A stretch of DNA of 64,000 bases from Chondrinema litorale (lineage in GTDB: Bacteria; Bacteroidota; Bacteroidia; Cytophagales; Flammeovirgaceae), in assembly GCF_026250525.1 (NCBI RefSeq), contig NZ_CP111058.1, positions 62,001-126,000 of the forward strand, in the 5' to 3' direction. A program made the position numbers and the translations under genes. The notes beneath the pieces were generated by a model that was given only the letters and a program-made list of their open reading frames with translations, searched no databases and was not told the origin of the DNA. The stretch's first letter is position 1. The number at the start of each line of letters is the position of its first letter. This document shows positions 45,656 to 54,771 of the stretch, piece by piece.

Positions 45656-48600
45656 ATGAAAGTTGTTAAAAGTTATTACATGCTAATAACCCTACTACTA
45701 GCTATCTCAAATCATACCTTTGGACAAGGTACTCAACTACTAAGAGAGCCAAGTATTTATAAAGACAAAGTCGTATTTGTTTACGCAAACGATTTATGGC
45801 TAAGCAATATCGATGGAACAGTAACAAAGAGATTAACCAGTAATATTGGTGCTGAAAACCATCCACATTTTTCGCCAGATGGTAATACGATTGCTTTTAC
45901 AGGACAATACGATGGAAATACAGATGTATATACGTTACCTACAAGTGGTGGGCAACCTAAAAGATTAACTTGGCACCCTGGAGAAGACAGAGTAAGTGGA
46001 TGGACACCAAATGGCAAAAATGTTTTATTTAATTCTGGTAGGGAAGGAGCTCCTACCAAAGAAGAAAAGTTTTACACGATTAGTATAGATGGAGGAATGC
46101 CAGAAGCACTTAGCATACCTAGGGCTTATAAAGGAGAAATCTCAGATGATGGAAAATACATCGCTTATCAGCTATTTAGATTTTGGGATCCGGAATGGAG
46201 AAATTACAGAGGGGGGCAAGCAAAACCTACATGGATTGTAAATACAAAAGATTACTCACTAAAAACTACTCCTAGAACAGATAATGAAAGACATACTGAC
46301 CCAGTGTGGCATAAAGGAATAGTTTATTTCCTTTCAGAAAGAGATTATGCGAATAATATCTGGTCTTTTAATCCGGAAGCTGATGAATTAAAGCAAATGA
46401 CTTTTCATAAAGATTTTGATGTGAAAAGCTTAGATGCTGGACCTGAGCAAATCGTGTATGAACAAGGAGGATATTTACATTTACTGAATCCAGAAAATGG
46501 TGAAAGCAAACAATTAAACATCAATGTAGAAGGAGATTTTGATTGGGCAAGAGAAAGATGGGAAAACATTCCTTCTAGTAGACTAAGCAATGCCTCTTTA
46601 TCTCCAGAAGGGAACAGAGCACTTTTTGAATATAGAGGAGAAATTTTTACCGTACCCAAAGAATATGGCGATTGGAGAAACATTAGCCATAATTCAGCCG
46701 CAGCAGACAGGTACCCATCATGGTCGCCAGATGGTGATGAAATAGCTTGGTTCACAGATGAAAGCGGGGAATACCAATTGGTAATATCTGATCAAAAAGG
46801 AATGCAAATAAAAAAAACCTTTAAAATCCCTAATCCAACATTCTTTTTTAGTCCAGTTTGGTCGCCAGATGGCAAATTTATCGCCTTTACAGATACAGAC
46901 TATAATCTGTGGTATATCCAACTGGAAAATGGAAAACTAGAAAAAGCTGATACAGACAGGTATGCACATCCAAATCGAACCATGCAACCTGTTTGGTCGC
47001 CAGATAGTAAATGGATAGCTTATGCAAAATTGCTCGATACGCAACTAAAAGCTATTAAAGTATACAATGTTGAGACAAAGCAAATACATCAATTAACAGA
47101 TGGAATGTCTGATGCTATGTCGCCAGTTTGGGATGCAAGTGGTAAGTATCTGTATTTTCTATCAAGTACCAATTATGCGCTCAATACCGGTTGGTTGGAT
47201 ATGAGCTCATTTGAACATCCGATAACTAGAGCACTATATGTTACCGTGCTTTCTAAAGATGAAAAATCGCCTTTAGTCCCACAAAGTGATGAAGCAGTTG
47301 AAGCTAATGAAGAAAAGAAAGAAGATAAAAAGGATGACAAACCTACTGTGAATATTGATTTTGATGGAATTGAGCATAGAATGATTGCACTAGACATTCC
47401 TGAAAAAGATTATACATATTTACTTGCAGGCCAAGAAGGCTATGTTTTTTACTCAGAAAACATTCCAGGTCAACCAATTCAAAATTTACACAGATACCAT
47501 CTTCAAGAAAAAAAGGCAGAGGAGTTTTTGACAAATGTTTCTGAAGCCAGTGTTTCTCACGATCGTAAATCTCTATTGTACAAAAGTGGAAGTACTTGGG
47601 ATATAGTCGGTACTGCAGGAAATGGAAAAGGCGGTGACAAGCTAAGTACTTCGGGTATGCAAGTGAAAGTAAATCCACAAGATGAATGGCAACAAATTTT
47701 TAGAGAAGGTTGGAGATACCAAAGAGATTTTCTTTATGTGGACAATGTACATGGTGCACCATGGAGGCAAGTTTACGATTGGTATCAACCTTGGGTAAAA
47801 CATGTTAAACACCGCACAGACCTCAATTATATTGTAGATATTATAGGTGGTGAGGTTTCTGTAGGTCACTCTTATACACGTGGTGGAGATATGCCCGATG
47901 TTAAGCACATCTCTATTGGTTTGCTAGGAGCAGATTTTATCAAAGAAAAACAAGGATACAAAATTTCTAAAATCTATAGTGGCGGTAATTGGAATGCCAA
48001 CTTAAAAGCTCCTTTAGTTGGGCCAGGTATAAATGTGAATGAAGGGGATTACCTTGTAAAAGTAAATGGTAAAATTGTTGAAACGGATAAGAATCTCTAC
48101 AGTTATTTTGAAGCAACAGTAGGTAAACAAGTAGAAATAACAGTAAACAGCAAACCAGATTTAGAAGGAGCTAAAACTTTTACAGTAATTCCTATTAGTA
48201 ATGAGTTTGCTATTAGAAGGTTTGAGTGGATTGAAGAAAACAGAAAAAAGGTAGATCAGCTTTCTGGTGGAAAATTGGCTTATGTATATGTGCCAAATAC
48301 TGGCCAACAAGGTTATGAGTACTTTAATAGATATTATTTTGCACAGCAAGATAAAAAAGGTGCAGTTATAGACGAGAGAAACAATGGGGGTGGTTCAGCA
48401 GCAGATTATATGGTAGATGTGATGGCAAGAGACCTACACGGATACTTTAACAGCAAAGTAGGCGACCATAAACCATTTACTACACCAATGGCTGGCATAT
48501 GGGGCCCTAAAGTGATGATTATCAACGAAAGAGCCGGTTCTGGTGGAGATTTACTTCCATACCTATTTCATAAAATGGAAATTGGAACTTTGGTGGGGAC

Positions 48601-48895
48601 AAGAACTTGGGGTGGTCTAGTAGGTACTTGGGATACACCTCCTTTTGTAGATGGTGGTAGAATGGTAGCACCAAGAGGTGGTTTTTACGATCTAAATGGT
48701 GAATGGGCAGTAGAAGGAGTTGGTATTAGCCCAGATGTTGAGGTTATGCAAAAACCTGCTGATATTATTGCTGGTAAAGATCCTCAATTAGAAAAAGCAG
48801 TAGAAATTGCCTTAGAGAAACTTAAAACAGAAGGTGTAGAGCTAAAACCAGAGCCAGCAGCACCTATAAAATGGAGAAGACCTAAAAAAGGATGA
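45656..48895 (+). CDS. Tricorn-like S41 family protease
   Basis: A 1079-aa exported protease with a signal peptide (MLITLLLAISNHTFGQ). The N-terminal part contains TolB/WD40-like propeller blades (HPHFSPDGNTIAFTGQYDGN, WSPDGDEIAWFTDESG, WSPDGKFIAFTDTD). A PDZ domain follows at about 765-850 (GDYLVKVNGKIVETDKNLYS), and the S41 catalytic domain is at about 860-1060. The likely nucleophile Ser is in NERAGSGGDL at about 962, followed by GTRTWGG, as in tricorn; a VGHSY segment near 740 offers the catalytic His. The acidic lysine-rich linker (about 540-560) is low-complexity. It probably degrades peptides in the periplasm. It stands alone, with a strong terminator. Confidence 0.92.
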   Translation: MKVVKSYYMLITLLLAISNHTFGQGTQLLREPSIYKDKVVFVYANDLWLSNIDGTVTKRLTSNIGAENHPHFSPDGNTIAFTGQYDGNTDVYTLPTSGGQPKRLTWHPGEDRVSGWTPNGKNVLFNSGREGAPTKEEKFYTISIDGGMPEALSIPRAYKGEISDDGKYIAYQLFRFWDPEWRNYRGGQAKPTWIVNTKDYSLKTTPRTDNERHTDPVWHKGIVYFLSERDYANNIWSFNPEADELKQMTFHKDFDVKSLDAGPEQIVYEQGGYLHLLNPENGESKQLNINVEGDFDWARERWENIPSSRLSNASLSPEGNRALFEYRGEIFTVPKEYGDWRNISHNSAAADRYPSWSPDGDEIAWFTDESGEYQLVISDQKGMQIKKTFKIPNPTFFFSPVWSPDGKFIAFTDTDYNLWYIQLENGKLEKADTDRYAHPNRTMQPVWSPDSKWIAYAKLLDTQLKAIKVYNVETKQIHQLTDGMSDAMSPVWDASGKYLYFLSSTNYALNTGWLDMSSFEHPITRALYVTVLSKDEKSPLVPQSDEAVEANEEKKEDKKDDKPTVNIDFDGIEHRMIALDIPEKDYTYLLAGQEGYVFYSENIPGQPIQNLHRYHLQEKKAEEFLTNVSEASVSHDRKSLLYKSGSTWDIVGTAGNGKGGDKLSTSGMQVKVNPQDEWQQIFREGWRYQRDFLYVDNVHGAPWRQVYDWYQPWVKHVKHRTDLNYIVDIIGGEVSVGHSYTRGGDMPDVKHISIGLLGADFIKEKQGYKISKIYSGGNWNANLKAPLVGPGINVNEGDYLVKVNGKIVETDKNLYSYFEATVGKQVEITVNSKPDLEGAKTFTVIPISNEFAIRRFEWIEENRKKVDQLSGGKLAYVYVPNTGQQGYEYFNRYYFAQQDKKGAVIDERNNGGGSAADYMVDVMARDLHGYFNSKVGDHKPFTTPMAGIWGPKVMIINERAGSGGDLLPYLFHKMEIGTLVGTRTWGGLVGTWDTPPFVDGGRMVAPRGGFYDLNGEWAVEGVGISPDVEVMQKPADIIAGKDPQLEKAVEIALEKLKTEGVELKPEPAAPIKWRRPKKG

Positions 48896-48903
48896 TTTTT
48901 ATA

Positions 48904-48943
48904 AAACAGAGAACAAAACTTAAAACTGTTCTCTGTTTTTTTT
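48904..48943 (+). terminator. Rho-independent terminator after tricorn-like gene
   Basis: AAACAGAGAACA at 48904-48915 pairs with TGTTCTCTGTTT at 48927-48938, followed by a T-run to 48943. Confidence 0.92.
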
Positions 48944-49008
48944 AGTTTAAATTTTACACTCCACTTCCCAAAATATTTTTTAAAGTATTACTTCGAACAC
49001 TCTTCATT

Positions 49009-49022
49009 GTAACAATTGTTAC
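49009..49022. promoter_or_regulatory. GTAAC-N4-GTTAC palindrome upstream of the TauE/SafE gene
   Basis: GTAACAATTGTTAC is a perfect 14-bp palindrome centred 66 bp before the start codon. A near-identical element lies at the same distance before the persulfide dioxygenase gene. The dyad form suits a Crp/Fnr-type or other dimeric regulator. Confidence 0.65.
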
Positions 49023-49081
49023 TAACATAGCCTGTAATTGCCATTAAATTTGATATTAAAGCAAAACATAAAATCAACAGC

Positions 49082-49882
49082 ATGGATATACTAACAGTTA
49101 TAGGCTATCTAGGAGGAATCTTAATAGGTGTTTCTTTAGGTTTAATCGGTGGGGGAGGGTCTATCCTTACTGTACCGATACTCGTTTACCTAATGGGTAC
49201 TTCTCCTGTTGTAGCTACTGCTTATTCGCTTTTTATTGTTGGGTTTTCAAGCCTTGTTGGCTCAATCAACTACATCAAAAAAAATAGAGTAAGTATAAAA
49301 ACAGCAGCGATATTTGGGCTTCCTTCCATTATCGCCATTTACAGTACCAGAAAATACTTGGTGCCTTCTATTCCTCATACTATTCTAACTATTGGAGACT
49401 TCACACTAACAAAAGATCATGGAGTTATGATCTTGTTTGCAATGCTGATGATCGCCGCATCTTATAACATGATTAAGAAAAACAAAAATGATCTGGAAGA
49501 TGAAGCTGCTCCGCAAAAGTTTAACTACCCAGCAATTTTGCTAGAAGGCATTGTTGTGGGTACACTTACAGGTTTAGTGGGTGCAGGAGGAGGTTTTTTA
49601 ATTATTCCAGCATTGGTTATACTATCTAAACTACCTATGAAAATGGCAGTAGGTACATCATTACTTATTATAGCAACTAATTCGCTTATTGGTTTTTTAG
49701 GCGATGTATCCAACTACGAAATAGACTGGAGCATTCTTGCTATCTTTTCTACTATGGCAATTGGTGGTATTTTTATAGGTACTTGGTTATCTAATTTTAT
49801 CTCAGGGAAAAAACTTAAACCAGCTTTTGGAGTGTTTGTCTTAGTAATGGGAATATCAATTATTCTTAAAGAACTCTTATAA
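49082..49882 (+). CDS. TauE/SafE family sulfite/anion exporter
   Basis: A 266-aa inner-membrane protein with about eight helices in two related halves. Each half begins with the glycine-rich family signature: IGVSLGLIGGGGSILTVPIL near the N-terminus and VGTLTGLVGAGGGFLIIPAL at about 158-177. Members of the family export sulfite, sulfoacetate or related sulfur anions. The next gene encodes a persulfide dioxygenase, whose product is sulfite, so sulfite export is the likely role here. The 81-bp gap to that gene has its own copy of the palindromic operator. Confidence 0.9.
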   Translation: MDILTVIGYLGGILIGVSLGLIGGGGSILTVPILVYLMGTSPVVATAYSLFIVGFSSLVGSINYIKKNRVSIKTAAIFGLPSIIAIYSTRKYLVPSIPHTILTIGDFTLTKDHGVMILFAMLMIAASYNMIKKNKNDLEDEAAPQKFNYPAILLEGIVVGTLTGLVGAGGGFLIIPALVILSKLPMKMAVGTSLLIIATNSLIGFLGDVSNYEIDWSILAIFSTMAIGGIFIGTWLSNFISGKKLKPAFGVFVLVMGISIILKELL

Positions 49883-49893
49883 TTTCTGTCAGT

Positions 49894-49907
49894 GTAACAA
49901 TGGTTAC
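49894..49907. promoter_or_regulatory. GTAAC-N4-GTTAC palindrome upstream of the persulfide dioxygenase gene
   Basis: GTAACAATGGTTAC (within TGTAAC-AATG-GTTACA at 49893-49908, 6-bp arms) is centred about 63 bp before the start codon. It differs by one base from the element upstream of the exporter gene. Confidence 0.65.
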
Positions 49908-49963
49908 ATATTCACATTATTTACACTTGTAATTTAGTATTATAATTCAAAATCGATAAAACA

Positions 49964-51370
49964 ATGAAAATAGAACAAATTTATACAGGATGTCTCGCTC
50001 AAGGTGCATACTATATCGAAAGTGAAGGAGAAGCAGCTATTATCGATCCTTTGAGAGAAACAGCCCCTTATATTGAAAAAGCTGAAAGAAATAACGCTAA
50101 AATTAAATATATTTTTGAAACCCACTTCCATGCAGATTTTGTGTCTGGACACGTGGATTTAGCTAAAAAAACTGGTGCTACCATAGTTTATGGCCCAGGA
50201 GCTAAAACTAACTATGACATACATGAGGGTACAGATGGAGAAACTTTTGAAATTGGAAAAGTAAAAATTAAAATTTTACATACGCCTGGTCATACTCCTG
50301 AAAGTACCACTTACTTACTTATAGACGAAGCTGGTAAAAACCATGCGATTTTCTCTGGTGATACTCTATTTATTGGAGATGTGGGGCGACCTGATCTTGC
50401 CATTAAATCTGATGTAACCCAAGAAGATTTAGCAGGCCTTCTATTCGACAGCCTTAGAAATAAAATAATGCCTTTAGAGAATGAAGTAATTGTTTATCCT
50501 GCTCATGGTGCTGGTTCGGCTTGTGGTAAAAATATGAGTAAAGAAACTTATGACACTTTAGGCCATCAAAAGGAAGTGAATTATGCACTTCAAGAAATGT
50601 CTAAAGATGAGTTCGTTACAAAAGTGTTGGACGGATTAACCAAACCTCCTCAATATTTTGCTAAAAATGCAAAAATGAACAAGGAAGGTTACGACAGTTT
50701 TGATGATGTGATGAAAAAAGGCGCTGTTCCATTGAGTTCTGAAACATTTGAAGAAATTGCAAATAGTGAAGGAGCACTCATTTTAGACACAAGACCTGCA
50801 CAGGTTTTCAATAAGGGCTTTATTCCAAATTCAATTTTTATTGGTATTGATGGTTCATTTGCCTCTTGGGTTGGTACACTAATTACAGATATAAAACAAC
50901 CAATATTAATCGTCTCTGATGAAGGTAGAGAAGAAGAAGTGGTGATGAGACTTTCAAGAGTAGGTTACGACAATTCTCTAGGATTTTTAGAGGGTGGTAT
51001 CGAAGCTTGGAAAAATGCTGGTAAAGAAATCGATTCCATTACTTCAATCTCCGCAGAAGAATTGGCAAAAAGAAAAATCGATAATGCAGACCTTAACATC
51101 ATGGATGTAAGAAAGCCAACTGAGTATCAATCTGAACATGTTGTGGGAGCAGATAACCAACCGCTCGACTATGTAAATGAGCATATGCAAGAGATAGATA
51201 AGGACAAAACCTATTACCTGCACTGTGCTGGTGGGTATCGCTCTATGATTATGGCTTCGATATTAAAAGCAAGAGGATACGAAAACCTAATTGATGTAAT
51301 CGGCGGTTTTAAAGCAATTTCAGAAACCTCAATTGATAAAACAGCTTATGTCTGTCCATCAACTTTATAA
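49964..51370 (+). CDS. Persulfide dioxygenase-rhodanese fusion (MBL fold, CstB-like)
   Basis: A 468-aa cytoplasmic protein with three parts. Residues 1-230 are a metallo-beta-lactamase-fold, ETHE1-like domain (ETHFHADFVSGH at about 55-66, HTPGHTPE, FSGDTLFIGDVGRPDL, YPAHGAGSACGKN). The first rhodanese-like domain (about 265-350) has SDEGREEE where the catalytic loop should be, so it lacks the active Cys. The second (about 365-455) has CAGGYRS with Cys at about 420 and should be active. Fusions of this kind oxidise persulfide to sulfite and transfer sulfane sulfur. It is followed after 12 bp by a single-domain rhodanese. Confidence 0.92.
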   Translation: MKIEQIYTGCLAQGAYYIESEGEAAIIDPLRETAPYIEKAERNNAKIKYIFETHFHADFVSGHVDLAKKTGATIVYGPGAKTNYDIHEGTDGETFEIGKVKIKILHTPGHTPESTTYLLIDEAGKNHAIFSGDTLFIGDVGRPDLAIKSDVTQEDLAGLLFDSLRNKIMPLENEVIVYPAHGAGSACGKNMSKETYDTLGHQKEVNYALQEMSKDEFVTKVLDGLTKPPQYFAKNAKMNKEGYDSFDDVMKKGAVPLSSETFEEIANSEGALILDTRPAQVFNKGFIPNSIFIGIDGSFASWVGTLITDIKQPILIVSDEGREEEVVMRLSRVGYDNSLGFLEGGIEAWKNAGKEIDSITSISAEELAKRKIDNADLNIMDVRKPTEYQSEHVVGADNQPLDYVNEHMQEIDKDKTYYLHCAGGYRSMIMASILKARGYENLIDVIGGFKAISETSIDKTAYVCPSTL

Positions 51371-51382
51371 ATAATTAAAACA

Positions 51383-51760
51383 ATGATTAATAAGCTTTTA
51401 GAGCGACTTTTTAAAGGACTAAAAACCGCACAGAATATGTATTATAAAAACGTAAATGCCAGAGATTTCAAACAATTAATTGAAGAAACTGAAGATGCAG
51501 TAATTATCGATGTTCGCTCAGAAGCCGAGCTTGCAGAAGGAAGTGTACCCGGACATCAGATGATTAATCTTTACTCTCCAGATTTTGCGAGTAAAATTGA
51601 TAAGTTGGATAAAGATAAAACATATTTTGTGTATTGTAGAGGTGGTAATAGAAGTAGTTCTGCGTGTAGTTTTATGGCGACTAAAGGCTTTAAAAAATTA
51701 TATAATCTTAGTGGTGGAATTGGTGCTTGGAACTCCAGCTTCGGTACTAGCAGAGTTTAA
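51383..51760 (+). CDS. Single-domain rhodanese sulfurtransferase
   Basis: A 125-aa rhodanese-like protein. IDVRSEAELAEGSVPGHQMI and the active-site loop CRGGNRSSSA (Cys at about 84) are both intact, so it should carry a cysteine persulfide. The first 25 residues are basic and amphipathic, without a clear export signal. It starts 12 bp after the persulfide dioxygenase-rhodanese gene, so it is certainly cotranscribed, and could pass sulfane sulfur to or from that enzyme. Confidence 0.92.
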   Translation: MINKLLERLFKGLKTAQNMYYKNVNARDFKQLIEETEDAVIIDVRSEAELAEGSVPGHQMINLYSPDFASKIDKLDKDKTYFVYCRGGNRSSSACSFMATKGFKKLYNLSGGIGAWNSSFGTSRV

Positions 51761-51772
51761 TAATAAAAAAAT

Positions 51773-51805
51773 TCCGGTGAAATGAATTTAGGGAGTTTCA
51801 CCGGA
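51773..51805 (+). other. Intercistronic stem-loop before universal stress gene
   Basis: TCCGGTGAAA at 51773-51782 pairs with TTTCACCGGA at 51796-51805, a 10-bp perfect stem with a 13-nt loop. No T-run follows, so it is more likely an mRNA-processing or attenuation element than a full terminator. The frame's first ATG (51782) is inside the stem. Confidence 0.55.
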
Positions 51806-51820
51806 GTTAACCTAGTAGAT

Positions 51821-52621
51821 ATGAAAAAGATACTAATCCCTACCGACTTTAGCGATGTTGCTTCTTATGCCATTGATATGGCTTTAAAGATTCAAAAAAG
51901 AATTGAAGCACAAATTACCCTGCTACATGTTGTAACACAGCAGGATGAAAATTCCCCATCTCAAAGCACTTCCAGTGAAGATAAACCAGCCTGTTTAAAA
52001 AAACTGGAAAAACTAAAAGCAGACTTTCCCACAAATATTGAGACTGTAATTCTCGAAGGAAAACTCAACGAAGTAATCATCAACTTTTTAGAAGATGGTC
52101 AATTTGACTTGGTACTTATGGGAACTAAAGGCACTATTGATAGAGAATTGGGTGGTTCCGAAACAGAGATTATAGTGAGAAGGTCAAGCGTACCGGTTCT
52201 ATCTCTTATGAGCTGTTGCAAAAAAAGTGATTTTAAGAATATTCTATTCATTAATGATTTTAAAAATGAGATAGAAATTGAAGAGCTCAATATTCTAAAA
52301 ACCATTGTAGCAATATTTGACTCTAAATTGCACTTTCTCAAAATAACAGATGACAACGAGAGTGAGTTGCTCATGGAGAAAAACATGTGTGACTTCGCAA
52401 GAAAAAATAAACTCGAAAATGTAAAAATGCATTTTTTTAGCAATGATCTAGGAATTGAAGAGGGGATAGAATCATTTCTGTCAAAAAATGATTTTGATAT
52501 GTTAAGTCTCGGCACAAACCGCCATCTAGATTTTAACCATTGGAAAAAAAGTAGTATAGCCGAAGATTTGGTTAATCATATAAACAAACCAATTATTACT
52601 TTTCATTTGCCTGAAGAATAA
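51821..52621 (+). CDS. Tandem-domain universal stress protein (UspA family)
   Basis: A UspA-family protein of 266 aa counting from the ATG at 51821. I reject the upstream ATG at 51782, which is in a stem-loop and would add a tail unlike the family, whereas MKKILIPTDFSDVASYAIDM is the standard Usp start. The first domain (about 1-135) has ILIPTDFSDVAS and a GTKG-N9-G-type loop (MGTKGTIDRELGGSETEIIV) typical of ATP binders. The second domain (about 145-266) is more diverged (LGTNRHLDFNHWKKSSIAED). It is the last gene of the sulfur operon and possibly supports it under reactive-sulfur stress. Confidence 0.9.
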   Translation: MKKILIPTDFSDVASYAIDMALKIQKRIEAQITLLHVVTQQDENSPSQSTSSEDKPACLKKLEKLKADFPTNIETVILEGKLNEVIINFLEDGQFDLVLMGTKGTIDRELGGSETEIIVRRSSVPVLSLMSCCKKSDFKNILFINDFKNEIEIEELNILKTIVAIFDSKLHFLKITDDNESELLMEKNMCDFARKNKLENVKMHFFSNDLGIEEGIESFLSKNDFDMLSLGTNRHLDFNHWKKSSIAEDLVNHINKPIITFHLPEE

Positions 52622-52632
52622 ATTTGTCATAA

Positions 52633-52659
52633 TAAAAAAAGGAGACTTTCGAGTCTCCT
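52633..52659 (-). terminator. Rho-independent terminator between USP and oxidoreductase
   Basis: AGGAGACT at 52640-52647, a TTCG loop and AGTCTCCT at 52652-52659. On the minus strand it is followed by a T-run (52634-52640). It serves the oxidoreductase gene and may also stop the sulfur operon from the other side. Confidence 0.88.
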
Positions 52660-52680
52660 AGTAATTTCCTTAGTTTCAGT

Positions 52681-54084
52681 TTAAACCCTATTTTCACTTG
52701 GTTTTAAACTAGTTAAATCTGCAATTTTAACAGGTAAACCAGTCTTTATACTATTTCTAGCTGCTACACCAATAAGGCAAGACATAGCACCATCTCTAGA
52801 ACCAGCAGCTAATTTTAATGGGTCTGGATCATTTGGTGTTCTAAATATTTTGTCTTGTAATCTCTTGTCTCCACCACCATGTCCACCGCGGCTAAAGGCA
52901 ACTTGTTCTGTTTTGTAATCTTCCCAATTTTTATGAACTATAATTGGCTCGTAATCAGTGTCAGAATTACCCTGAGACATTTCTTGCTTGTGTAATTCGT
53001 CTTGAGAAAGGCTATTTTTGTCGTTGTAAGGAATATCTAACCAAGCTTCTATTCTACCATCATGTCCGTTAAAGGCAATTCTCCAACCTTCAAATGGTGA
53101 GTAAGTAGTAAGTGAGTAATTTAGAACTATATTGTTGGCATATTTAACTTGTGCCGACATTTTATCATAGATGTTGATCGCATCTCTAAACAAGCAATTG
53201 TCACGAATATAACCGTCATACTTTTCATTGTTAGCGTAGAGATTCATCGCCATTTTATCTTTGGTTATGTCCCAATAGTACTTACAATCTTTCTGATGTA
53301 AACAACTTCTGCAATTAGCACCTCTTATTTTACCATTATTGCCATAATGTTCCAGATCACCCATAGCATAAACCTCAACAGGATCAGAGTCTAACCACCA
53401 GTTTACCAAATCGAAATGGTGTGTAGATTTGTGTACAAACAAACTTCCACTAGCTTGTTCCAAACCATGCCATCTTCTAAAATAAGATGCTCCATGATAA
53501 TTATTTAAATACCAATGAAAATCTACTGAGGTAACTTTACCAATTATTCCCGCTGCTAGTAACTCTTTTATTTTAGTCATATAAGGGCTCCAACGATAAT
53601 TAAAACCTACATAAACCTTTTTACCCGATTTACGCTCAGCTTCTAGAATTTCCTCGCATTTATACTCATCTGTTGTCATGGGTTTTTCTGTGAGTACATC
53701 AATGCCAGCTTCTAATGTTTTTATGACAAATTCGTGGTGGGTGGCATCTTTCGTGGTAACTATGACAAGTTCAGGTTTAGTCTTGTCTAGCATTTCATCG
53801 AAGTTTGTAAAGGTAGGGCAGTTCGCTCCGATATGTTTTTTGCCAAATTCTAATCTTCCTGGGTTTATATCACATAATCCCACAAATTCTAATATGTCTG
53901 AGTAGTTTTCTACTAATCTTTTTCCCCAAAATGAGACACCTCTAATTCCTGTACCAACTAGAACAACTCTTTTTTTTGCTCTTTGCGGAAATGAAAATGC
54001 GGCACCAGAACCTGCTAGTAAAGTTGCAGCTGTAGCCGCACTAGTTTTGTTAATAAAAGATCTTCTTGTTATTCCCTTTTCCAT
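52681..54084 (-). CDS. Gfo/Idh/MocA-family oxidoreductase with Tat signal
   Basis: A 467-aa NAD(P)-dependent oxidoreductase. The signal TRRSFINKTSAATAATLLAG is a good twin-arginine motif, so export is expected. The Rossmann motif is VVLVGTGIRGVSFWGKRLVE (about 40-59) and the family EKP is at about 135 (LTEKPMTTDEYKCEEIL). A cysteine cluster (NCRSCLHQKDCKYYWD) lies in the middle. The C-terminal portion is longer than in the 376-aa homologue at 400-1530. Substrate is unknown. Its 5' leader and first codons recur as part of a 23-bp inverted repeat on the far side of the replication origin. Confidence 0.88.
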   Translation of the reverse strand: MEKGITRRSFINKTSAATAATLLAGSGAAFSFPQRAKKRVVLVGTGIRGVSFWGKRLVENYSDILEFVGLCDINPGRLEFGKKHIGANCPTFTNFDEMLDKTKPELVIVTTKDATHHEFVIKTLEAGIDVLTEKPMTTDEYKCEEILEAERKSGKKVYVGFNYRWSPYMTKIKELLAAGIIGKVTSVDFHWYLNNYHGASYFRRWHGLEQASGSLFVHKSTHHFDLVNWWLDSDPVEVYAMGDLEHYGNNGKIRGANCRSCLHQKDCKYYWDITKDKMAMNLYANNEKYDGYIRDNCLFRDAINIYDKMSAQVKYANNIVLNYSLTTYSPFEGWRIAFNGHDGRIEAWLDIPYNDKNSLSQDELHKQEMSQGNSDTDYEPIIVHKNWEDYKTEQVAFSRGGHGGGDKRLQDKIFRTPNDPDPLKLAAGSRDGAMSCLIGVAARNSIKTGLPVKIADLTSLKPSENRV

Positions 54085-54103
54085 ATTTAACTGTGAATTG
54101 TTT
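54081..54103 (-). repeat. 23-bp inverted repeat, left arm
   Basis: The arm covers the start codon and 19 bp of leader of the oxidoreductase gene. It matches 54772-54794 perfectly in inverse orientation. With a short gap, TTATAATT outside the arm also matches. Confidence 0.75.
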
Positions 54104-54216
54104 GTGAATTATAATTTATTTCATCGTACATAAAATTATAAAAATAAAAATTAGCGTACTTCCGCTACAGCTATTAATTTTCGCTGTTTAGAGTATTTAA
54201 ACTAATTCTGAATAGA

Positions 54217-54225
54217 TTATACACA
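54217..54225 (+). promoter_or_regulatory. DnaA box
   Basis: TTATACACA matches the consensus TTATNCACA exactly and lies about 80 bp before the first iteron, next to an AT-rich stretch. Confidence 0.6.
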
Positions 54226-54306
54226 GACGTGTTTATTCTTTTAATTAGTTTTAATTGTTTTACCTACCTATAACTACCTGAAAATCAAATATATATATAT
54301 AATATG

Positions 54307-54406
54307 TATGACATCCATAAGGGTTTTTATGACAGTGATAAGGAAAAATATGGCATATATAAGGCTTTATATGACGGTAATAAGGAGTTGTATGACGTAT
54401 TTAAGG
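54307..54406 (+). repeat. Iterons 1-5, helically phased
   Basis: Five copies of TATGACANNNATAAGG-like 16-mers begin at 54307, 54328, 54349, 54370 and 54391, each exactly 21 bp apart (two helical turns). TATG and AAGG are invariant, and the middle is variable. These are the likely Rep-binding sites. Confidence 0.9.
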
Positions 54407-54424
54407 GAGGGGGTATAAGCTTAT

Positions 54425-54581
54425 TATGACATATGTAAGGAGCTGCTATTACAACAAGATTAAGATGCATCACTACCTATATATGACATATATAAGGTGT
54501 CTGTGCTATGACTTTTTTAAGGATTTAAGCAGAAATAATAAAAATGGAGGTATTTAAAGCTTAAGTATGACATATATAAGG
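54425..54581 (+). repeat. Iterons 6-9, irregular spacing
   Basis: Copies at 54425-54440, 54482-54497, 54507-54522 and 54566-54581, all in the same orientation. The ones at 54482 and 54566 are identical (TATGACATATATAAGG). Confidence 0.88.
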
Positions 54582-54771
54582 TGTTTACATCATGTAGACT
54601 CACATTATTATGATTTAATAAAATAAGTGACTTAATAATGTCATTTTTAAACTTCATTTAAGTAAATCATTGTTCATGTCTCATTTTAGAAAACTTACAA
54701 GCGTTGAATCTTATATTTTTATTACTTGTTGATGTATATCTACTGGTAATCAATTAGTTATAATTTTTTGT

